DNA of 64,000 nt from DATBSK01 sp964501785 (lineage in GTDB: Bacteria; Actinomycetota; Acidimicrobiia; IMCC26256; PALSA-555): the NCBI GenBank assembly GCA_964501785.1, contig CAZCUD010000002.1, positions 248,001 to 312,000 of the forward strand. Direction: 5' to 3'. This document shows, in pieces, positions 58,673 to 64,000 of this stretch. A program made the position numbers and the translations under genes. The notes under the pieces are model-generated. The model saw only the letters and a list, made by a program, of their open reading frames with translations, was not told the DNA's origin and did no database searches. Position 1 is the stretch's first letter, and each line of letters begins with the position of its first letter.

Positions 58673-58695
58673 GCGGCGCAGGTACCCTGCGCCGC
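58673..58695 (+). terminator. Perfect 10-bp hairpin after the PaaK-like gene
   Basis: GCGGCGCAGG (58673-58682) and CCTGCGCCGC (58686-58695) with loop TAC, 11 bases past the stop codon. Likely a terminator or transcript stabiliser. Confidence 0.6.
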
Positions 58696-58743
58696 AGCGA
58701 GCCGTGGCCCGAGCGGCCCGGCGCGAAGCGCCAGAGAGCGGGG

Positions 58744-59415
58744 ATGATGACGTTCGCGAAGGAGTTCGAGGCGGCACCCGAGGTCTGGGGCGTCGGTCGG
58801 GTCGTCGTCGCGGGCGAGATCGTCCCGTGGCCGGTCAGCGAGGCCGACATCGTCGACGAGACCGACATCGCCGAGGCCCACTACCGCCGGCTCGGCCTCG
58901 GCGACGACGACCTCGTGCTCGTGGTCGCGCTGCTCTCCCAGGCGATCCACGCCGTGCCGCTCGAGGCCGCCGCGGGCCGGGTCGGCGCCCTGTACTCGTC
59001 CGCCGACGCCACCCGCTTCGACGCGTTCCGCACCGCATCACTCGTGCGCCAGCTCCGAGCGAAGATCGTCATCGGCGTCGACGAGGAGATCGTGGTCGGG
59101 CTCGACGACCTCGGGCGCGACCTCGCCGACGTGTTCGGGCCCGTCACCGCGGTCGTCGCGGCCGACGACGTCGCGCACGATCGTCTGCGCGACGCGGGCC
59201 TGCCGACCGGTCGCTACCTGCGCCTCGGCCCGACGAGTGCGATGGCGGCACCGGGCGAGGAGGCGCTGACGTACGACGCGACGCGCTGGCAGGTCGACGA
59301 GGAGGAGGGCGCGCTGGTGCTGACCAACCTCGCCCCCCGCCACACCCCCTGCGACCGCTTCGCCACCGGCATCCGCGGCACCGTCCCCGAGCGGGGGACG
59401 CTGCTGCTCTCCTGA
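58744..59415 (+). CDS. Hypothetical protein, Rossmann-like
   Basis: A 223-residue cytoplasmic protein with alternating strands and helices (VGRVVVAGEIVPWP, LVLVVALLSQAIHA, LRAKIVIGVDEEIV, VTAVVAADDVAHD) and no motif I can name. It has no signal peptide and no cysteine until the C-terminal third. Co-directional with the PaaK-like gene, but a hairpin intervenes, so linkage is loose. Two ATG codons lie in tandem at 58744 and 58747. Confidence 0.55.
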   Translation: MMTFAKEFEAAPEVWGVGRVVVAGEIVPWPVSEADIVDETDIAEAHYRRLGLGDDDLVLVVALLSQAIHAVPLEAAAGRVGALYSSADATRFDAFRTASLVRQLRAKIVIGVDEEIVVGLDDLGRDLADVFGPVTAVVAADDVAHDRLRDAGLPTGRYLRLGPTSAMAAPGEEALTYDATRWQVDEEEGALVLTNLAPRHTPCDRFATGIRGTVPERGTLLLS

Positions 59416-59427
59416 TCGGCGGACGAG

Positions 59428-60093
59428 TCAGCGCTTGCGCAGGACGGTGACGCCGTCACCGAGCGGGAGCATCACCGACTCGACCCGGTCGTCGGCCGCG
59501 ACCTTGTCGTTGAAGGCGCGGATCGCCTGCGTGTTCTCGTCCTGGGCCGACTCGTCGACGACCGCACCGCTCCAGAGGACGTTGTCGATCAGCAGCAGCC
59601 CGTCGGTGCGGACTCGAGGGAGCAGCTCGTCGTAGTACGCGCCGTAGCTGGGCTTGTCGGCGTCGATGAACACGAGGTCGATCGGCTCGTCGCGTGGGAG
59701 CGCGCGCAGCGTCTCGATCGCGGGTGCGATGACGAGCTCGATCCGGTCGTCGACGCCGGCTCGCTTCCACGCCTCACGACCGATCGCGGTCCACTCCTCG
59801 CTCACGTCGCAGCACGTCAGGCGACCACCGTCGACGAGGCCGCGTGCGATGCACAGCGCCGAGTAGCCGGTGAAGGTCCCCACCTCCACCGCCCGCTCGG
59901 CGCCGATCGCCCGCGTGAGCAGCTGCATGAACGCGCCCTGCTCGGGCGAGATCTGCATCATGGAGAGGTCGCCGACCTTCGCCTTCGTCTCCGCGATCAG
60001 CGCCGCCTGGACGTCGTCGGGTGGGGTGCCGTGCTCGACGATGTACTCGGCGATCTGCCCGCCGAGGAAGAACGACTTCGGGTCGTCAGCCAT
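59428..60093 (-). CDS. O-methyltransferase, family 3 type
   Basis: A 221-residue SAM-dependent methyltransferase. AVEVGTFTGYSALCIARGL is the SAM loop (about residues 68-86), LVFIDADKPSYGAYYDELL the metal-binding region with DxD-like aspartates, and GLLLIDNVLWSGAVVD the conserved substrate strand. Similar to caffeoyl-CoA and catechol O-methyltransferases. It starts eight bases inside the end of the second aftD-like gene, so they are probably transcribed together. Confidence 0.9.
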   Translation of the reverse strand: MADDPKSFFLGGQIAEYIVEHGTPPDDVQAALIAETKAKVGDLSMMQISPEQGAFMQLLTRAIGAERAVEVGTFTGYSALCIARGLVDGGRLTCCDVSEEWTAIGREAWKRAGVDDRIELVIAPAIETLRALPRDEPIDLVFIDADKPSYGAYYDELLPRVRTDGLLLIDNVLWSGAVVDESAQDENTQAIRAFNDKVAADDRVESVMLPLGDGVTVLRKR

Positions 60094-63000
60094 CGTCCGA
60101 GCGTAGGTGCCGGATCCACTGCACGACGACGTCGGCTCCGAGCAGCAGCACCGCGAGCCAGGCGAGGTCGGCGACGTCCTCGAACCGCGACGGCCAACTC
60201 GCGATCGTCGGGTAGCCGTTGCGCGCCTGCTGCACGACGACGTAGCCCGCGGCGAGCGCGAAGGCGGCGACGCTCCCGATCGTGAGGAGCACTCGGGCCC
60301 GCGGCCAACGCAGTGCGGCCGCGGTCGCGAGACCGACGACGAGGCCGACCCAGGGACGCGACACCGCGCCGGCGACGACGGCGACCCCGAGCGCCGCGGC
60401 GGCCGTGGCGGCCACGGAGGGGCTCGCTCCGCTCGAGCGCAACGGCGTCGCGAGCTCGGGCGCCTCGTCGGTCGCCGGCGCGACCTCGGCGCCGACGCCG
60501 GTCACGCGTCGGCGTCGCAGCGCGAGCCCCACGCAGACGAGCACCCCGACGATCGAGATCCCGATCCCCCACCACACCAGCCCCTGCGGTGTCCACCGCA
60601 GGCGGACGGTCAGCGCTCCCGGGCCGTCCGGCGTCACGCGCCATCCGTTGGCGAACCCGTTGACGAGCGTGCGCTCGCCGACGCGCGCGTCGCCGTCGAC
60701 CTCCAGCTCCCAGCCCTTGTTCTCGCTCTGGCCGAGCACGAGCCAGAACGCCTCGCCGTCGGTGCGGACCGTCGCGTCGACGCTGGTCGAGCCTTCGTCG
60801 GTGACGCGGACGCGCGCGCCCGATGCAGGGGCCTCGGGTCCGAGCAAGCCCGGCGCCCGCGGCGCGCCTCCGGGCGCAGACGCGAGGACCAGCCGGTCGA
60901 GGTTCCAGCCGCTCGTCGACCCCGGCGTCGTCCGCAGCGTGTGCTGACCGGCCGTCAGGTCGACGGTCGGGGGCTCGCAGGCCTCGACGGCGAGCGTGCG
61001 CCCCGCCGTCGCGTCCCGGAGGTCACCGCGCACCCGCACTCCAAGGGGCTCATCGTCGATGGTGACGAGCGGCTCGCAACGATCGGGCACGGCTGTCGGC
61101 TCGGCGGGAGTCGGCGCGCCGGCGAGCCCGAACGTTGCGATGCCGACCGGCAGCGTGCGATCGCGGCCCGTCCGTGCGTCCCGGGTGGTGACCGGAGCGA
61201 CCTGCTCCACGACGAGCCGGAACGTGCTGCCGACGACCGGCTCGAAGGTCACCGGAACCGGCGCGACCGGGCTCTCCGGACCCGGGTTGGGGATCGGTGG
61301 GAGATCGATCGTGCGTGCGGCCTCGCCGTCGACCTCGAGGCGCAGTCGAGTTGGGACCGAGTGCTGCCCGTCGGCGAGCACGCGCAGATCGAGGCTCGAG
61401 ACCGCCTCGGGCGCGCCGAGCCGCGCCTCGATCCACTGACCGACCTGCTCGCCGACCGGCGCGACCCACGCCGTCTCGGGAGCATCGTCGAACGCGCGCG
61501 AGGCGCGCGCGTCGGCATCGCCGCGCAGGTGACCGGATGCCTCGTAGACGGCGTCGGGCGTGACCGTGCCGAGGGCGATGTCGATCGTGGGATCGGGCGC
61601 GTCGGCGTCGATGCGCGCCTGGCCACCGAGGGAGAACGCGCGCGCCGTCGGCAGGTCGAACCGCCGCACCATGGTCGTCTCCTCGGCACCTCGCCGGGTC
61701 GAGCCGGGCTCGTACCCGAGCCGGGACATCAGCAGCACCAGGTCGTGCTCCAGTGATGCGGCACCGGCCTCGCGCAGCAGCCGAGTCGGCAGGCGAACGA
61801 CCTCGTCGCTGAACGGGAGTCGCTCGTCGCCGATCCGGACCTCGGCGAGCCCGACGCCGTTCGCACCCCCGTAGCTCGCGAGCTCACCCGTGTCGGTCTC
61901 GAGCACCTCGATCGCGACCCGAGAGAGCTCCCGCTCGTCGAACGTGACGGTCTGACCCTCCGGGGAGCGCGACGCATCGTCGAGGTCGACGTCGATCGTC
62001 TCGTCGTCGGTCCCGTTCGCCTCGAGGTGGAGTCGCACCCGGGTGAGGTGTCGATCGCCCGGCGGATCCTGGGGCTGCACCAGCGTGACGCGGTCGGCCT
62101 CGACCTGCGGTTCGAGGTGCACGGTCAGGCGCTCTCCGGTCGGGTCGTCCTCGCCCCCGACGCGCCAGGCCGTCGCGGGATCACCGTCGAGCGCCGCCGA
62201 AGGTCGCTGATCGGGCGCGTAGATCGACCGCTCGCCGTACGAGGTCGCCGTCGCGCGGGCGCCACCCTCTTCGACGACGACCGTCCGATCAGCGTCGTCG
62301 CTGCCCGGGAACACCTCGAGTCGCTTGTCCTCGGGATCGTCGGACGGCTCCTCCCCCGCGCGCTCCGTGCGGCCGGTCGCGTCGCGGATCGAGCCCCAGC
62401 GATGCGCACGCTTGCGGTTCGTGTCGGAGACGACGAGGTCGGCGCCGTCGGCGAGCGCCTGGTCGAGGCCCGCGGGATCGTCGGCGAACGACGCGGAGTA
62501 GAGGACGAGCTGGTTGCCGTCGACGAGCCCCGCGGCGGCGAGGTCGACGAGGCCCTCGCCGTCCCCGGCCACCACGACGGGCTGTCGTGTCGTCGCGGTG
62601 TGGACGATCTCGGGCACGTCGTCGACCCCGAACAGCGCGACCTCGGGCGGCCACTCGGCGTTCGCCGGCGTCCGCAGCTCGAGCTCGTCGAGCACCGGGA
62701 AGCGGGCCGCGACGTTGGGCGCTGCGGGACCGAAGTCGCGCGGCGGTTCGAGGCCCGGGGCCAGCGGATCGGTGAGCTGGCCCCAGAGCATGCGAGGTCT
62801 CGGCGTGTCCGAGCGCTCCCACTCGAGGTCCGAGCGCAACAGCACGGTCCCGGCGCTCAGGTACCGCGCGATCGGTGCGAGCGAGTCGGGCTCGAACGTC
62901 CCTTCCTGCATCCGCCGATCGAGCGCGATCGCGAGGTTGGCCGCCGCGGGCGAGCCGAAGTACGGGATCAGCTCGCGTGCGATCCAGGGCCGATCGATCA

Positions 63001-64000
63001 GTCCGGGGGTGATCGGATCGGACGTCGAGCCCCACCGGTAGGTGCCGCTCGGCGACCCGGGGATCTCGAGGACGCGCGTCGTGTGCGGCTCGGCGTCGAG
63101 CGCCGCGGCGGCCGCCTGCCAGTGCTCGGGCACGTCGCCTCGGCTGTTGCGTTCGGCGATCCACCCGTCGCGGAGCACGGGGACGAACGTCAGGAACGTC
63201 AGCGCGATCACGCCGACGACGGCGACGGTCCGCCAGCGCACGGTGAGCCTCGCCGCGAGCGCGTCCAGACCCGCCGCGAGCAGGATCGCGACCGCGAGCA
63301 CGACGAGCGGCACGGCCCGGGGCGTGCTGCGCATCGCGAGCCCCGCCGTCGACCCCGTCGCCCACGACTTGAACACCGCCCCGATCGGCGACGGGCTGTC
63401 GTACGGGAAGGCACCGACCGCTGCGACGGTGCCGAGCACGAGCAGCGCGACGAAGTAGGCGCGGTGTCGCCATCGGGTGACCGCCGCGGCAGCGAGCGCG
63501 AGCAGCGGGAGCCCGAAGCTCGCAGCGATCAGCCAGGTCCGCTGCGTGAGATCGACCGCTTGCGGGATCCAGGGTCCCGCCGCGTCGCCGCCGTAGAAGA
63601 ACCAATTGCCGAGGCCGCGCAGCACCTCCGTCGGCGACGAGCCCTCGGCGACGGTCCGGACGGTCTCGCTGACGTCGAGGTAGTTGATCCCGTAGCCGCC
63701 TTGGAGCACAAGCCCGGCGATCCACCAGAGCGACGTGAAGAAGCAGAGGACCCCGATGCGCAGCGCCGTCGTCACGGCATCCCGTGCGCTCGCGTCGCCG
63801 CGCACCACCGCGAACACGAGCCACAGCACCGGCGCGAGCCCGACCAGCAGCAAGGACGTCGCGTTCGTGCTGCCGACGACGAGCGTGACCAGCGCGAAGA
63901 GCGCCGGGTCGCGCCATCCGCCCCGACGCAGCGCCCGGGCGACGAGCGCGATCATCCACGGCAGGGCGGCCCAAGGCAGGAGGATCGCCGAGATCCTCCC
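60086..64000 (-). CDS. AftD-type arabinofuranosyltransferase, second copy (partial, 5' end beyond window)
   Basis: The last 1304 residues of a protein alignable with the AftD-like protein at 39673-43953: matching membrane helices (LLPWAALPW), GNWFFYGGDAAGPWIPQA, then beta-rich carbohydrate-binding domains and two C-terminal helices ending HLRSDDG. The N-terminal helices and the catalytic aspartate loop lie outside the window. Differences from the first copy cluster in the beta domains, suggesting a different acceptor. It overlaps the methyltransferase start by eight bases and otherwise stands alone. It shows that the normal C-terminus is four residues after HLR, unlike the first copy. Confidence 0.85.
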   Translation of the reverse strand, partial: GRISAILLPWAALPWMIALVARALRRGGWRDPALFALVTLVVGSTNATSLLLVGLAPVLWLVFAVVRGDASARDAVTTALRIGVLCFFTSLWWIAGLVLQGGYGINYLDVSETVRTVAEGSSPTEVLRGLGNWFFYGGDAAGPWIPQAVDLTQRTWLIAASFGLPLLALAAAAVTRWRHRAYFVALLVLGTVAAVGAFPYDSPSPIGAVFKSWATGSTAGLAMRSTPRAVPLVVLAVAILLAAGLDALAARLTVRWRTVAVVGVIALTFLTFVPVLRDGWIAERNSRGDVPEHWQAAAAALDAEPHTTRVLEIPGSPSGTYRWGSTSDPITPGLIDRPWIARELIPYFGSPAAANLAIALDRRMQEGTFEPDSLAPIARYLSAGTVLLRSDLEWERSDTPRPRMLWGQLTDPLAPGLEPPRDFGPAAPNVAARFPVLDELELRTPANAEWPPEVALFGVDDVPEIVHTATTRQPVVVAGDGEGLVDLAAAGLVDGNQLVLYSASFADDPAGLDQALADGADLVVSDTNRKRAHRWGSIRDATGRTERAGEEPSDDPEDKRLEVFPGSDDADRTVVVEEGGARATATSYGERSIYAPDQRPSAALDGDPATAWRVGGEDDPTGERLTVHLEPQVEADRVTLVQPQDPPGDRHLTRVRLHLEANGTDDETIDVDLDDASRSPEGQTVTFDERELSRVAIEVLETDTGELASYGGANGVGLAEVRIGDERLPFSDEVVRLPTRLLREAGAASLEHDLVLLMSRLGYEPGSTRRGAEETTMVRRFDLPTARAFSLGGQARIDADAPDPTIDIALGTVTPDAVYEASGHLRGDADARASRAFDDAPETAWVAPVGEQVGQWIEARLGAPEAVSSLDLRVLADGQHSVPTRLRLEVDGEAARTIDLPPIPNPGPESPVAPVPVTFEPVVGSTFRLVVEQVAPVTTRDARTGRDRTLPVGIATFGLAGAPTPAEPTAVPDRCEPLVTIDDEPLGVRVRGDLRDATAGRTLAVEACEPPTVDLTAGQHTLRTTPGSTSGWNLDRLVLASAPGGAPRAPGLLGPEAPASGARVRVTDEGSTSVDATVRTDGEAFWLVLGQSENKGWELEVDGDARVGERTLVNGFANGWRVTPDGPGALTVRLRWTPQGLVWWGIGISIVGVLVCVGLALRRRRVTGVGAEVAPATDEAPELATPLRSSGASPSVAATAAAALGVAVVAGAVSRPWVGLVVGLATAAALRWPRARVLLTIGSVAAFALAAGYVVVQQARNGYPTIASWPSRFEDVADLAWLAVLLLGADVVVQWIRHLRSDDG

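Overview
This is about 64 kb of very GC-rich chromosomal DNA. The gene content suggests a free-living, aerobic, high-GC actinobacterium. Supporting genes are two F420-type luciferase-like oxidoreductases, a mycothiol-type DinB-fold enzyme, a fused LivH-LivM permease, class III adenylate cyclase architecture and two AftD-type arabinofuranosyltransferases. The mix resembles class Acidimicrobiia, but that placement is inference; there is no rRNA in the window to settle it.

Layout. 1-7.7 kb: secreted or membrane proteins (PI-PLC-like enzyme, Gly-rich surface protein, TlpA-like thioredoxin), a universal stress protein and an adenylate cyclase. 7.8-12.7 kb: accessory region. A zeta-toxin/ParD-like pair lies beside a 3.66 kb island inserted in the 3' half of tRNA-Gly(GCC). 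The island has 45-bp direct repeats at its ends and carries a tyrosine integrase, a PIN toxin with an unusually long partner, and one unknown gene. 12.8-25.1 kb: housekeeping and stress genes, including M23 peptidase, amidohydrolase, two LLM oxidoreductases, a Tat phosphoesterase, dUTPase, and a Fur / rubrerythrin / Fe-S protein / DUF3501 group, then an IlvC-like enzyme and a lipoprotein hydrolase.

25.2-38.7 kb is catabolic: an acyl-CoA ligase-like gene, a complete branched-chain-type ABC importer (binding protein, fused permease, two ATPases), a second acyl-CoA ligase divergent from a TetR regulator, and a tightly overlapping operon for a four-subunit 2-oxoacid:ferredoxin oxidoreductase plus acyl-CoA dehydrogenase. 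At 38.74-39.79 kb a 1.05 kb unit with 41-bp near-perfect inverted ends holds one gene for an AbiEi/DUF559-type endonuclease-like protein and no transposase. It abuts, and apparently rewrites, the 3' end of a large AftD-type arabinosyltransferase gene.

39.7-64 kb: cell-envelope polysaccharide genes (AftD-like, GT39-like, later LegB-like dehydratase, sugar nucleotidyltransferase, GT2, and a second AftD-like gene cut by the window edge) alternate with a beta-oxidation cluster (phosphotransferase, acyl-CoA dehydrogenase, thiolase-like protein, enoyl-CoA hydratase) and a divergent dehydrogenase/aldolase pair. One palindrome, CTGAC-N6-GTCAG, precedes both the importer and the beta-oxidation/dehydrogenase divergence, which suggests one regulator for uptake and breakdown of acids. 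The strongest candidates for something undescribed are the inverted-repeat endonuclease cassette, the 305-residue PIN partner, the H1-tailed zeta antitoxin, and a 71-bp duplication that re-cut the end of a ferredoxin gene.
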